A stretch of DNA of 64,000 nucleotides, taken from Hybos culiciformis. Taxonomy: Eukaryota; Arthropoda; Insecta; Diptera; Hybotidae. Below are positions 13,401-26,228 of this stretch, one piece after another. The translations under genes were made by a program, and so were the position numbers. Numbering within the stretch: the stretch's first letter is position 1; each line of letters begins with the position of its first letter. The stretch lies in contig OZ023273.1 in assembly GCA_964007475.1 (NCBI GenBank), positions 132,116,732 to 132,180,731 on the forward strand, in the 5' to 3' direction. Under the pieces are notes generated by a model. It ran no database searches and had not been told where the DNA came from. It saw only the letters and a list, made by a program, of their open reading frames with translations.

Positions 13401-15357
13401 TGAAGATAATAAATATAAACTAAACACCCAGTAAAAATTTTAATTTAATGGTTTTGCGCATAATGTCGCATTTTTAAACTTTGTTAAAATAAAATAAAAA
13501 AAGCCTTGACTTTCTGATAAGACAATGGTTAAACTAAAGGTATGAATCGTCTTTTTATTTTTTTTTATAGAATCATTATAAATACCGCCTTGAATTATTG
13601 TTTTTCAACATTCTTGTTTAATCTTACCTTTTTTTTTTTAACAATTTTACTTATTTTTTGAAGCAATAAAAATTTTTTACTGGCAAGACAATTAGGTCCT
13701 AAATTGCAGTTATGTATCCTTCAGAAGTAAGAAAATAATCTAACAAGGGTCAACTGTGATAATTATCCTTTAAAATAAAATACATATTTGAATCACTCAA
13801 ATTTTTAAGAAAACAGGATATGCCCTTAGTTGTATTATCTTAAAGAAAACCGATGATGCACTTGCATTTTAAGATCGGAATTTACTGATAAAAAAATATT
13901 GTTTAGATAAGAAACTATTCTAATTTGTAATACAGGTAAAAATTATTCCACCATCTAGAAATGTTTTACAAGTTTATGAAACCAGGCATTTTTTTCTTAT
14001 GAGAAAAATTGTTAATTTTCCACTGAATATATATATCAATATCAATTAAAAGGAAGTTCGGGAAATAGTGTGATATCAAAAGCAAATTAATTCTAAAAGT
14101 GATTTAAGAACATATTGCTAAGTAGAAAAATACGAAGCAATAAAAGCTGGACGTACAATAATTTAAAATGGTTCTGGTTCTGAGTATTATAAATTATATA
14201 AATGTTTATAAGTATGCTCTAATTGTTGGAAAAAAGAAATTAAACTAAGTCAATTATATATATTACTAAGTAATATTCCATTAAACAACTCATGACGCTA
14301 AGAAAGAAAGTGCTAAAATAATATTTCGATTTTGCTCAAGCCTTAAAAAAGAGGCCGCCGTTGTGCCTTATTGAAGAAAATATTTCCAAAAATAAATGAA
14401 GAACTTTCCCACTTGCTCTTTATTTTTTCTGATTTTTCGATGAGTTCAAGTCTAGATTATTCCTAATTTCACCCTTTTTCTACAAAATAAACTTCAGACC
14501 CCGTCAACAGTTTTCCCAATAACAGCTATTAGCAACACAAATGCTTAATATACCATTACTAGTTTCGAAGAAAAATTTTATTGTTTTATAAAATTTAAAA
14601 TAGCTAGGGTGATCCCTAACTAAAAAATTTAATGTCATATATAATGTTGATGAAACATTCATGTATAACGAAATATAATAAAGATGTCTTAAGTTTTTAT
14701 TTTCATATGTAAAAAAAAAAATAGATTATATTTAAAAAAAAATGTCTAATCTTAATTCGATATCTTGTAAGTTCAAATACAATAGAATTGTAAAATTGAA
14801 AACTTCGGTTGCATTTTAATATCTTGATATGATATCAATTTTTAGTTCTTTTATTCTTTAAAAGGTAAATAAAGTTATAAATTTGGAATAAAACAATGCA
14901 ATAGATGTATGTATATATATTAAGTAGGGAAAAATATCTTAATTTAAAGTCTAAATTAAAATACAATAGTTTTTATCAGTTATCAATATCTAAGAAAATT
15001 TTGCCAACTTTATTTAATTTTTTTTTTCTTTTTTTTAAGAATGAATTTCAATTTTGTTCACAAATAAATATGTTTTAGTTGTCATTAAAAGTTCATAAAT
15101 AAGAAACTCTTTAACTGGTTCGTAAAGTTTTTGCATAATGTTTTCTTGGAAAGGAGTTGATATTCTGTCTGTTGAAATTTTGTTCGCGTATGTCAAAACT
15201 ATTTATTAAAAATAAAACTCGAAAACTTGAAAATTATATTATCTAAATTAAGTATTTAAAATTTTATCATCTCAAATTCTGCATTTTTTCACAAATGTCC
15301 AAAATTTCGATAAAATGAGCATAAAATAAAGAAATTTGACTCTCTGACAATATATAC
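10493..15357. other. A+T-rich non-coding DNA, no gene seen
   Basis: No supported coding region, RNA gene or transposon end. A possible core promoter (TATAAAAGGG at about 11769, TCAGC about 34 bp on) is listed separately with low confidence. A short, slightly GC-richer segment at about 13090-13200 was read in all frames without recognisable protein. Confidence 0.55.
11769..11808 (+). promoter_or_regulatory. Possible TATA/Inr core promoter
   Basis: TATAAAAGGGAAATCG is followed by TTCAGCT, whose A is about 35 bp from the start of the TATA motif, slightly beyond the usual fly spacing. Only a 20-codon frame starts downstream (about 11866). TATAAAAG alone is expected many times by chance in DNA this A+T-rich, so this is weak. 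Confidence 0.15.
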
Positions 15358-15645
15358 ATGTTACGAGGAATGTGCGAATTCCGGTGAATGTGAGTTTAAA
15401 AATCCGTAATTTTAATATTACATCACATTTACCGGCCTGATTGGCCCAATTTTTGTAGGGCGTAGAGGGGGTACCCCTTATTCAAATAGAGGGGTGCGGG
15501 GTGGCGGGCGGTTGAACAGGCGGTCGGTCAGTGGGATTTGCGGCGCGCAAAAATGGGGCCAATCGGGCCGGTAAATGTACTGAAATATTGACATTTACCA
15601 AAAGTAAACTCACATTCACCGGAATTCGCACATTCCCCGTAACAT
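15358..15645. mobile_element. Palindromic GC-rich MITE / foldback element
   Basis: A 288-bp near-palindrome. The outer arms 15358-15398 and 15605-15645 are 41-bp inverted copies with one mismatch, beginning ATGTTACG[A/G]GGAATGTGCG. Inside lie second inverted arms, about 15414-15454 and 15549-15589, containing ATTTACCGGCC(T/C)GATTGGCCC. The loop (about 15455-15548) is strikingly G+C-rich for this window. There is no coding capacity: the two overlapping open frames here simply follow the arms. I could not define a target duplication, so the superfamily is unassigned. The structure fits a non-autonomous foldback DNA transposon. Confidence 0.8.
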
Positions 15646-18396
15646 ACACATTATATAATATTATAATAATACAAAATGTAAAAGTAATTTCGCACAAAAA
15701 TATGGGCTCATCTTCCACGCTGAACTGTTACAATTCGCTCGAATATTTTTTGTCAAAATTTTCTACGTGAAAATTTTGTGTGTCAAAACTTCCTATTTAA
15801 TACATAATTTTAGAATACAGAATTTTTAAAACACCCAATTTTTAAATACAGAATTTATAAATACAAAATATGTATATTAAATAATATGGACTTTCGACTC
15901 CACCCTTTGTTTTCTTCTTTTTTTTTTCGTTTCTTCTCATTAGTTTTACAAATTAAAAATTACGTAACTCTTCCAAGCCTCTCATCTGGGACATCTACAT
16001 ATTTGTGATTTGAATGTAATGAATTTAATACCAGACTTCTTTCTTATACGAATAAGTCAAAAATTCTTTAATAAAAATATTCAAAAACATTTTAAATAAT
16101 CATTATGTTAAAAAGTGTCAGGCAATTGCTCAATAATAATAATAATAGTTTATATACTTTTGTTATCAATTTTTCTAAAAAAAAAAACACTATTTCATAA
16201 ATGAAGTAGAGATCCCGACAAACGATTTATAATACTTTCCCACACTTAAAATTATCGTATAGGTTACTACAAAATACCTCTATATTTAATTAAAATTTTA
16301 ATCGAAATCCATTCTTAAACCGTCGAGGGATCAAATAGTGTTCATTTTTTCATTAAAAAATGGAAAACGGTCTAAAAATAAAAATATGTAGACCGAATCA
16401 AAACCGTATACACCATTTAATTTCAATTATACAACCATGATGTAATTTCGGTATTTCATATTTTGATACTAAATATAAATATGCACCAAAAAATATAAAT
16501 TATTATCATTTCTCATCCGAAGCATTCAGCACAAGATTTTCCTAAGCTTTGATAGTCTGTATTGGCTAATTTTATTCTGTTTGAATTTTGAAAATTATCG
16601 TTCGTTTAATAATTTATTTTATTTGAGAAAATTTGTGGATAAGACCACTCATTATATGCTTAATTTTTAAAGCATATTTTAAATTTGAAAACTTTTAAAC
16701 ACATAATTTTATATTGATATATGCATTAGAAAAATTTGTATTGCATCCTAAAATATTATCCTTTTTTAACAAGATATTTAAAATTCTTAGTAATCTTGAA
16801 TTTATAATAAAGACAAAATTGCTGTAGCCTATTAAACAAGCTATTTAATATTTTGCAACAAAAAAAAAAAAGAAGAATGAAATTAGTAATTTCTTTGTGG
16901 TTAATCGAAATAACCGCAACAAATTCCAAATTAGATGATGGCGGGTTTTATGACTTTCATCACCCATATACCAAATTTTTAAAATATTCCGTTTATAGTC
17001 TTTTTTTTGTTGTTGTCGTTGTTGTAATCAATGGTCATTTTGGATCATTATATTGGCTTAAAATTAATATCACATTTTATGTGTCCGTGCGCAAAAAAAT
17101 TTCTTGCAAAATTTTTTCGACCACCCAAATAATGATTAGCTATGAGCATTTTTAGAAAGAATTTTTTTTTTTTTTTTTGGGAAAAAATGAAGAAGAATTT
17201 AAAAATTATTTTTAAATAAAGTCATAAAAAATCTTGAATAGTTCATCAATTAGGCCACCGGATGTGTTTTACAATCCTTGTTAAAAATGGACTGCCTTTT
17301 TTCAATGTTATAAATTTATGGTAAAATTTTATTCAAAATTAATGCGGGTACTGCAGCATAGCTTCCTAATAAACAAAATGTTCGACCGTAAGCTTATAGA
17401 ATAATGATTTAATGTGAAATAATTGTCTCATTTAACGAAAAGTCTTGAGTTGCTCATTTGCTCATTGTAATATTGTCTCTAGAAATTTTTATAAACCTAG
17501 GCGAAAATTCGTATAATTAAAATCATGCATCATTCAATTAATTGTGGGAACGGATTTTTCACAAATTACATTATTTGACATCTAATATTCGAGCTTCTTT
17601 ATGTCTTATGTGCAACATATTTCATAAACTATATCTTTTATCTTATTACAAGTATATAATAAAATTATGAATCCAGGAATTTAATTGAACTTTACAAAAA
17701 TAAATAATTCGCATAAAATTGGAATCAACACAACATAATACAATTTCTCATTCTAAAAAATATTTATTAACCTGTAACAAAAGTTATTAAATCCAAAGGT
17801 ATAAGAAGTAAACTAAAAATGGTTCATAATTGAATGGAGATATCTTTTTTTTTTTAAAGCAGCAGAAAAAATTCAATGAAAATTTAATTTGGTTTGTTAA
17901 ACTTTTAACAACTCTGCACGAGTTCATAAGTATTCATCATCTTTCTGCCCAATTCCCATATTTTAAATAATAATACCCCATTGACTTGTTCCGTGGAAGT
18001 ACAAGTACAAAAAAATGAAAAAAAAAAAAAAAAAAAAAAATTTAAAAATTATCAAAAATTGCTCTTTAATAGTCAAGACCAGCTTTTTGGGAAAAGGTAG
18101 TTTTATTTGTATAAAAGAAAGAAAAAGAATTTTTAAATAAACAACCTATCCGTAAAGTCATAAATAATATTAAGGAGTGCAGTTTATCATAATTTTTATA
18201 TAAAACACACAACGCAAGTAAGCAGGTTGGTGTATATGTTTTTCATTTGAGAGTAAATTATTTTTTTTTCTCATGAATGTGAAAAAATATATTATTTAAT
18301 TATTTAACTTTAAGTTTGATTAGAATCCATAAGTTATTTTGTATTTGGCGCAAATATATTATAATAAAAAAAATTCTTGAAGGATTTGATATGAGT
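15646..18396. other. A+T-rich non-coding DNA, no gene seen
   Basis: No supported gene. It holds a run of about 23 A at 18018-18040, which could be a retroposed poly(A) tail, but no retroelement body is readable next to it. A 100-codon frame at 16853-17155 does not start with ATG and has a low-complexity FFVVVVVV core from a GTT/GTC repeat, so it is not called. Confidence 0.5.
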
Positions 18397-19019
18397 ATAA
18401 TGTTGCATGCAGAATAAATTATGCTCATATTCAGAGCTTTTATATATGGATCAAAGCTCAAAGTAGACTAAAGAGTCATATAATGATTTTACTATTACTT
18501 GAGATTTATTGTTGACATAAGAAATCAATATAATGTTGCATGTAGAATAAATAATGCTCATATTCAGAGCTTTTATATATGGCTGTACCTGTACTTGTCT
18601 GCAAAAGTTAGTTCCTAAGGTCACCTTAAGTTAACCCGTACACACTTGTATTTTTTACAGTAAAAAAAAACGAAGTGTAAACAAACTGTTTTTAATCTTG
18701 TTTATTTTTAAATTAGTATTTCCAACATTTTGAAAATAGAAAAAAGCAGAAAAAAACAAGGAAAAAGCAGAAAAAAACAAGGAAAAAGCAGAAAAGTTGG
18801 CAACTATGTCTGCAAACTGACATTTTTTGTCTGCAAACTAACTTTTTTTTGTCTGCATACTGGCCTTTTATGCAAAGGTTAGTTATTTTTTTTACTTTTT
18901 TTTGTATAAGAAAGGCCTGTTCACAGGTCAGTTTGCAGGTCAGTTCCGCTCCAAGGTCCGTTTTAAGGTCCAAGTGCAGATACGGTATTACATTGAGATT
19001 TGTTGTTGACATAAGAAAT
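18397..19019. repeat. Partial tandem duplication, second copy interrupted
   Basis: Segment A (ATAATGTTGCATGCAG...TATATGG, 18397-18449) recurs at 18529-18582. Segment C (TATTACTTGAGATTTATTG...GAAAT, 18493-18525) recurs at 18986-19019. The order is A-C-A'-C', so this is a direct duplication. In the first copy A and C are separated by 43 bp. In the second they are separated by the 403-bp segment 18583-18985, which has no counterpart in copy one. Confidence 0.75.
18583..18985. mobile_element. Insert with short-period tandem repeats, possible small transposon
   Basis: Its ends are imperfect inverted repeats: CTGTACCTGTACTTG on the left, and the reverse complement of the right end reads CCGTATCTGCACTTG. 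Inside are about three copies of a 21-bp purine-rich unit (GCAGAAAAAAACAAG core, 18735-18795). About three copies of a TGTCTGCAAACTgAC-type unit follow (about 18808-18870), then GGTCAGTTTGCAGGTCAGTT. A minus-strand open frame across it is an artefact of the purine repeat. No target duplication is clear because the flanks are themselves duplicated. Confidence 0.4.
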
Positions 19020-20528
19020 TAAAGTAACACAATCTTTAAATATTTTTCTTAATTATATGAATCTTTTTTTTTCAATCCATCCTAATAACTCTACCTTTTG
19101 CTGATTAATTTCCGAGCTATATAAAGGTTTGTCAAAAAAAGATAAAAATTAGTGGACCTTAATTCTAAATATGATATTATACAGATCATTTTGTTTTTGT
19201 CTTATTTATTCATAATGATGACTTACACTATCGGAACCTTAATATATGAAAATTTTAATAAAACTTAGTCATTCATTCATAATAGTGTACGATAAGAAAA
19301 ATCTATTGGGAATTTCGATTAGAATATTATGTATATATTAATAATAATCTTGAATAAATATTAGAAAAATTTTCTTCAAAAATAATATATATAAAAAAAA
19401 AAAATTTAATGTATTAAAAATTTGTATTCGAGACCTTTTTTTTTGTTTTGTTTTTTGTGCTTTTATATTTATTTATGTGTTTCTTGTTAAGTTTTCAATT
19501 CTTATTAATTTATATTCTCCAATAATGTGTAACAAATTCTTTAAATATATTTAAATGTACCAATAATATAATATAAGAGATCAAAAGAATTAAGTAGACA
19601 TTAATCTTAACTAAATAAAACCGAATAACAAAAGATTTAAGTGGTCAAAATATAATAATAAAGACCACCAAATTAACACAGATAGCGCTAAAAGGATGCT
19701 TCTTTTATGTGATTTCATGTATTTTTTGTTTATTTTTTTATTTTTTTTTTGCAAATTTTGAATTCTTTTTTTTTTTTGTTTTTGCGTTTATCTCTGGTAT
19801 ACCATTGTATTCTCAAAATAAAGGATTTCTTTTTTTTTATTTATTTTTCAGAATTGTTTCGAAATTTTTATTTTTATTTAAATTCTTTATTGTACAAAAA
19901 AAAAATTACACAATGCGCGCTTGATATAGTTATTATTACTATTATTATTCATTGATGAGAACTTTTTCTTAAATGTAATAAATATTTGTTTTTTTTTTTG
20001 TATTTTCAATGCCTGAAACGGCACTGTGGTAGACCAATTGTTTTCCAACTGAAAATATTTTTGAATAGTTATTTTCAATTTTGACCATTACTCCTTTTTT
20101 ATTTTTTTTTTATTTCATTATAAAATACATATTATGTAAATAAAAAAAAAAAGAAGAAAATAAAATTTTAATTTGATTTTTATTCGAACCGACCCACATG
20201 ATGTTGAGAAAGTTTGATGTTCGTGTAGTAAACGTATAAAGCTTTAATTTGCTTGCGTTCAATTGTATGTTGTTAAATTTTTTAAAGATAGATATTATAA
20301 TTTTTAAAGGCTAATAAATGATATTAAACTTTATCGGTGGTCCAACATAAACAGCTATATTTAAGAGCATATACATATAATCACTTTCGCAACTCTTATT
20401 GTATATCACAGTATATCACATAAACGTATCCTTAAATGATAAGAGCTGCGATAAGAGCAGTGATTGAATGTGCTAACGCATTAATTGAATCACTTCTTTT
20501 TTGTTAGTAAGTTTCTGTATGTCGTTTC
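19020..20528. other. A+T-rich non-coding DNA, no gene seen
   Basis: Poly(T)-rich stretches create Phe-rich open frames at about 19.7-20.0 kb that are not credible genes. A modest inverted pair (TCGCAACTCTTAT at about 20387 and its near complement at about 20440) lies within an ATCACT...AGTGAT setting and may be a degenerate small element. Confidence 0.5.
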
Positions 20529-20686
20529 CCAATCATTTGGAAGGCATCATATATTATTCCACTTCACAAAAGACCTGCTTTCTATTCCTAATATATTTAA
20601 TCTATTATTGCCGATAAAATCTATTAGTTTCTTTTATTAAACCTATTATTCCAGATAGGCAACACGGCTTTGTCAACTTTTTGTAA
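20529..20686 (+). pseudogene. Decayed LINE reverse-transcriptase fragment
   Basis: Three pieces of the reverse-transcriptase N-terminal region can be read in order on the plus strand with frameshifts and stops between them. PIIWKASYIIPLHKR (20529-20573) matches the PxxWKxxxIxPLxK motif. IPNIFNLLLPIKS is a decayed NYRPISLLPxxSK motif. PDRQHGF (about 20651-20671) is the start of the QxGFRxxRST motif. This is a Jockey/I-like LINE. It lies on the opposite strand from the LINE tail beginning at 20766, so they are separate insertions. Confidence 0.7.
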
Positions 20687-20765
20687 CACCAACTTTAGTT
20701 TGATAGTCTTTGTCACAAAACTTTGATTTCTAATTAAGTTTAAATGGGATTTAATGCGCAACTAA

Positions 20766-21045
20766 TTTTTTTTTTTTTTTTTTTTATTAAAGTTACCAAA
20801 TCACTAGGTGGGATACCTTTTATACTAAAGAAGTATGGATTTGGTAATGAGGACAGGAAATTTAGACGGGATTAAAAAGTGGGACAGTTAGTAGGTAATC
20901 GTTTACACTTTTCTTAAAACGGCGCAAGTCGTAGAATAAGCGTCCACCAGCTGTCGGGAACAACTTTAATGGGAGAGCATTCCACATTCTCGAGGTGCGA
21001 ATTGAAAATGAATCTCCGAAGCTCGTTCTATCACATCTGGGAATT
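20766..21045 (-). mobile_element. 5'-truncated LINE with C-terminal ORF and poly(A) tail
   Basis: On the minus strand an open frame from about 21045 to the TAA at 20862-20864 translates to RCDRTSFGDSFSIRTSRMWN, then ALPLKLFP, then FYDLRRFKKSVNDYL. SF..R..R.WN.LP and the final FK..V..YL are the C-terminal hallmark of insect Jockey-type LINE ORF2 proteins. About 75 bp of 3' UTR follow, then a 20-nt poly(A) (20 T on the plus strand, 20766-20785). Severe 5' truncation plus a poly(A) tail indicates target-primed reverse transcription. No target duplication was identified. Confidence 0.8.
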
Positions 21046-24000
21046 GTTGTTGAATGAAATTACTTAACAAATCGCTGTTTATTCACAAAAAGACATTTTA
21101 AATATAATGCACAATCATCATTTTACTAGATTGAATAGAAATCTGTGTTGAAACTATGTAAAATAAAATTTTGATCTCATTATACAAGAAAGTTCTCAGA
21201 AATCAATATGAATTATCCAAATACTTTCATATTAAATAAAATAAAATCATTATCTTGCACATTTTTTCCAAATATTTCAAAAAAAAGGATTTTGATATGT
21301 TATTTAAAAAAAAAAATCCCATAATCAATTTTCAATATTTTCGTAAGACAACAAAGATTTATCCGGATTCTATTTAAACCACTAGATATTATAATTTTTA
21401 TATTTTATAGAACATGAAATTTTAAAGACCTCCCACTTAGTAATTGTTGAATGCTCAGAAGAACATTTTCTCTCCTTAGCTTTACTTCCAAACTCAACCT
21501 CCATCCACCCCTAATAAAAAATGATTAAAGATAATCATATTTATAAAATTTAATGGTTATCATGTATTAAGGAAAATTAAAAAAAAAAAAAAATAACGAA
21601 ATGTTCTCCAAACATCATCATTAACATGAATCTTCTGTCTTAAGGGGTATATATAACTATATAATGTAGTTCACCTTTATGTCTGAATTTTCATTATACT
21701 AAAAAAAAACAACGCATATTATAATGCTAGGTTTTAACAAATAAAAGTTAAACTGATTAGGTATCGTACAAATCTAATAATCCATAGAGTCAACATAATT
21801 ACTAACAAAATTCTTATCAACTTATGCTCTCATTTAGTTAGACCATATGAAAATAAAGGATAGTTAATAGAAAGACTAATCCTAAGTGTCAAAAGTATTC
21901 TCATTATAAAAACCATAGCGTGTTGAACCGTCACCAAGTTCAAACTTGTTAAATTTGATATTAAGTAGGTACATCCTCATTATCTTTGTGTTACATTATC
22001 ATATTTCAAATTCCCGCCTGTAATACAGTCGTTTAATTTCAATACTCTCAATGTCTGATCACAAAAAAGGAAATTTTTAACTAGCCCAAATGAGAAACTC
22101 GTCAAAAAAAAAAAAAACAAAAAAAAAATGATTAAATAACTCTTTTCTTTTTATTCATCTACCAAAATAAGAAATAATAAAAAAAAAATGTACCACCAAG
22201 ATGGAAAAATAATAATATATCTCTGTTTGATTCTTTTACAAGAAAATATCAGTTTTTTTATGATTATTTTTACTTCAGCTAATTAACATAAACTTTAAAA
22301 AAAAAATTTCTCTTTGTTGCAAAATTCTAAACTGATTTTGCAGACTACACGTCAGACATTAAGAAACATTAAGCCTTGGAGCGATTTCAAAATATTAAGT
22401 TCAAGAAACTAAATTACTCGCATGTAATATTGAATATCACGTTTCTTGTCTTTATTGAAAGACATATTATAACTATATTCATATAAATTATACAACATAT
22501 ACTATACATAGTATAAGAATAAATAAAATTATTAAAAATTAATATTATAAAAAAAAAATAATAATAATTTCTTCTTTTATGTAAATAAACATAATTTATA
22601 TGTTTGGTCCTATATAAATGTATAAAAATGCATTGGTTATTATATTGATTAATAAAGAAATTAACTTTTGAATGAAATTACAAATGAAATTTTAACAATT
22701 ATGGACAACCGCAATGCCTACAATATTATCAGTATTATATGAGGCTAGTGCTAAATCATTAAATTAATTCAAATATGAAGAATATAAAATAATAAGTTAG
22801 ACTTTTGTGTGCTATCGATCAAACGAATATACTATTTGTCAAATATCAAGTTGTAGACAGAGCAAAGAATAAATCACATTTAAAATGTTTGATCCCCCTA
22901 ATAAGTCAGTCGTAAGACGCATAATAATAACAAGACTCGTCGGTACTGTGTCAAAAGAAAGCAACTTGAAAAAAAAAAAATTTACTACCCGTTTTAAATA
23001 TTTTTGAATTTTTGTTTCCTAAATATGTACACATTTTTTTACACTCTGTCCATGAACTCATTTTATGTGATTTTATGCAAATTATTTACGATACTAATAA
23101 ATTTTATTTTTTAAGTAATTTCTTGATTTTTTATTATTTTACCATTTTATTTGTTCTTTCTTTAATTTAAAAAATAATAATGTCTTAATTAAAGTAAGGT
23201 AAAATCATTTTCGCAGAAAATTAAATATATTATATACACTTAATAATTGATTTTATGTAATTTAGTTGGAAAAAAGTGTAACGATGATAAATAAAAAAAA
23301 TAATGTTATTAATGATAATGATGTTGATGATAAATGAAGCATTAAGTTCGTTTTTCACATTTCAATATTCTTCAAAAACTTGATATATTTGACATTTAGT
23401 TATGCCAATTTGAATTCAAAGTTCAGATCCTTGGATACGATCGGGAGTTGAAGACTTTTAATGTTGGTTCCAATCGTCATGTAATAATAATAACGAGTAA
23501 TTTTTTTATTAACACCAAATTAAATTTTATACAATACAATTTCGTTTTCATTTCCGTCGCAGGTCTAAGCGTACTTAAGTAGGAAAATGTTAAAAAAAAA
23601 ATAATAAAAATACAAAACTTTGAGAAGCACTAAGCTGAACAGATATATTACGTTAATTTTGTTATAAAGTTACAATTTTATAAACATACACAATTAAGTT
23701 TTATTCCAATTTATTTTCAATTCCAGTAAACAATACAACTGTTGTGCATTTCCAGAATGGGATATATCCAAAACAAAACGAAATATTCACAATCAAGATT
23801 TCCACTTCAAATCTAGAATTAATTTCTTTTTGATACAGTTGATAAAAGCAACATTTGTGTTTCATAAGAGATTGACAGTTCAATTCTTTAAAAATTTATG
23901 TATGTATTCATTTACCATAAAAATGTCTCATACAGCATAAATCTGAGATTTGCGAAAAATTTTCAAAATGGGACATATCCCATTCTGTAAATTCACAACA

Positions 24001-24916
24001 GATGTACGTAACAATTACCACAACTTAAAAATAAATTATTAAAATGCGAACTTAAAAAATGTTACTCGAACTAGTTGTTACTAGACAAATTCAGTAAATA
24101 AACTTGTCTTGTTTTTCATTTGCAAATTTTATGTTTTTCTTTTCTTTTTTCTTTTTTTATTTGAAATATAAAAATGTTTGTCTTTTTTTTCTAACCGCGT
24201 AATATCAACATCGCAGCTTTTAAAGAAATGTCCTTCAGTAAACCTTCTAAAATAAAATAAAAAATTAAATAAACATTTTTATTATTTATATATTTTTTTA
24301 TTACCTATATATATTCATATTTGATGGTTCAAAGTTTATTAAACTTTTTTAAATTATTATTTTAATTAGAAAAAAAAAAAAAAAACTATTGGATCAAATT
24401 AACAGATAAAATTCATAATTTGTTTTTTGTTTTTTTTTTTCTAATTTTGAATAATTTTCAAATTTAGATATAATTCCAAAAAAAAAATATATATGAGAAA
24501 TAAAAAATTAACAATAAAAATTAAATAAATTCTATAAAATGTATCCAAGGTGTTATAATTTAGTGTTTTATATTCACTAATCATAAATAAAAGTGAAAAA
24601 AAAACAGGATTATTATTCATTAAAACATTATTAGGTATATTGTCAATATAATGTTATTTATAAATTTATTAAAATTTACTATGTATTTAATGTATTCCAA
24701 ACACATCACATATCACACTCATTTTTATTTATTTTTTTAACTACCAATTTTAAATTAAAAAATAAGAAGAAAACAAAATAAAATGTTTAAATAAATTTTT
24801 TTTTATTTTTTTGTTAAACAACTATGTGCTAAAAATGTCATACCTCCTGAGAATCGAGTCGTACTATTTAGATTTAAATTAAGTTAATAAGATTCGAAGA
24901 ATTTTTTGGTATTTAA
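21046..24916. other. A+T-rich non-coding DNA, no gene seen
   Basis: No supported coding region or RNA gene. Two copies of a GGGATATATCC/GGGACATATCCC-type motif occur about 215 bp apart (about 23759 and 23970). Poly(A) and poly(T) runs are frequent. A 60-codon minus-strand frame at 23701-23883 has no recognisable family. Confidence 0.5.
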
Positions 24917-25460
24917 TAACTTCGCTACACTTCAGGTTAGCAACCATGAATTTCTTGGTTTGAAAATAGGTTTGCGAATGGGGTGACACACTTATAAAAG
25001 ATGGTTTGGTTTGAAATTAAAAAAAAATTCTTTGTAAAATTAAAAAAAAATTCTTTGTAAAATAAAATTTTAATTTTTCGTAATTAAAAAAAAAAAAATG
25101 AATTTTTTTAATTTAAAGAAATAATGTAAAATAAAAATAATATTCAATTTTTTTTTAAAAATATTTTATTTTATTTTCTTTTTTGATAACCTACAATTTA
25201 TTATTATTTTTTTTATATCGAAGCATTTTAAAGTATGATTTTTTCTGTAAATTTTCTGCAAATTGACAGGTTATACCTTTTTTTTTTGAAATGCAATAAA
25301 ACTATGTAGTAAAATTTCTAGGTTTGTGTCGAACCGACTTTCAAACCATGAAAAAAAAAAAATGTTTATATGGCAAACCAAGTATCAAACACAGAACGAA
25401 CCCATTTTTTTCTGCAAAACATGGAATTCTGTGTTTGTAACCTGAAGTGTAGCGAAGTTA
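24917..25460. mobile_element. MITE copy A (TAA target duplication)
   Basis: A 544-bp element with termini TAACTTCGCTACACTTCAGG and the inverted complement ending CCTGAAGTGTAGCGAAGTTA. Direct TAA repeats flank it (24914-24916 and 25461-25463). It is non-coding and A+T-rich, with a short internal direct repeat of AAAAATTCTTTGTAAAAT. The element at 26269-26801 is its reverse complement over almost the whole length. A 3-bp TAA duplication is the PIF/Harbinger type (TWA). That assignment is inferred from the duplication alone because no transposase is present. Confidence 0.85.
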
Positions 25461-26141
25461 TAAATTGTCTTAATAATTCGCAGATTGAAAGCTTACGCAC
25501 TGAAAAAAAAGATAACTACACGGAAAGAAAAAAAACGTTTATCGCCCGTTTGCAGCAAAACAAATGTGTTTACTCTAAAAAAAAACAGTCATTGCAAAAA
25601 TTTGAGTTCTTAAAACAAAAAAACTATATTTGCACGAAACAAGTCGGACTTGACATCAAACACTTTTTATTTAGATCAAATCCGTTTTCAAATATGTTTA
25701 ACGCAAATGTTTGGAAAGTTTAGAGTAAATTTTAAAAAACTCATTGCAAACAAAATTTATTTTAATTACAACTTAAGTTAATTGGACCCAAAAGAAATGT
25801 GTATATATGTTATTTTAAAGTTTTTAAAGCAAATACAACTATTTTGAATTGAAATTGACAGAAATCTAAACATTTATCTTAAACAAAAAGCGTTTAGACC
25901 TACGTAAAATTGAAATGCTTACTTTTGGAACAAACAATATAATTTTAGGGCTAATAAAAGATAGTGTACTCGTACTGCATTTGTCACAAGTTAAAAACTT
26001 TTATTGTAATTTATTTATTTTTACTTTATCAAAAGTTTTCTTTTACAGTAAAATAAATAATTTTTGGAGTGAAATTCAATAAAATTAAAATGTTTACCTC
26101 AAAAACAAAACGTTCGGAAAAAACAAAAACCAAAATTGTTT

Positions 26142-26190
26142 TGCTCTGTACAGGATTTGAACCTGCGTCCTTAACATTGCAAATCGCCAA
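26142..26190 (-). repeat. tRNA-derived SINE fragment, uninterrupted copy
   Basis: Read on the minus strand it gives TTGGCGATTTGCAATGTTAA, then GGACGCAGGTTCAAATCC (box B GGTTCAAATCC, complement at 26153-26163), then TGTACAGAGC. It matches the 3' half of the tRNA-like head at 26229. It has no recognisable box A, so it is 5'-truncated or diverged. It carries the empty insertion site (AATGTTAAGGACGC) that MITE copy B occupies in the plus copy. Confidence 0.6.
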
Positions 26191-26228
26191 TTTATATTTT
26201 CTACTTTATATACTTTTTAAATTTGAAT

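Noticed and set aside
15482..15770. Overlapping open frames on both strands
   Set aside because: They run through the palindromic MITE arms and exist on both strands because the element is an inverted repeat.
16853..17155. 100-codon plus-strand frame
   Set aside because: The start is not ATG, the valine run comes from a GTT/GTC repeat, and there is no similarity to a known protein.
18713..19012. 99-codon minus-strand frame rich in FFCFFLVF
   Set aside because: It is the translation of a 21-bp tandem repeat inside a repeat-filled insert.
25370..25723. 117-codon plus-strand frame
   Set aside because: It starts inside MITE copy A and crosses its end into the CACGGAAAG-ended element. Two unrelated repeats joined by chance cannot be a conserved gene.
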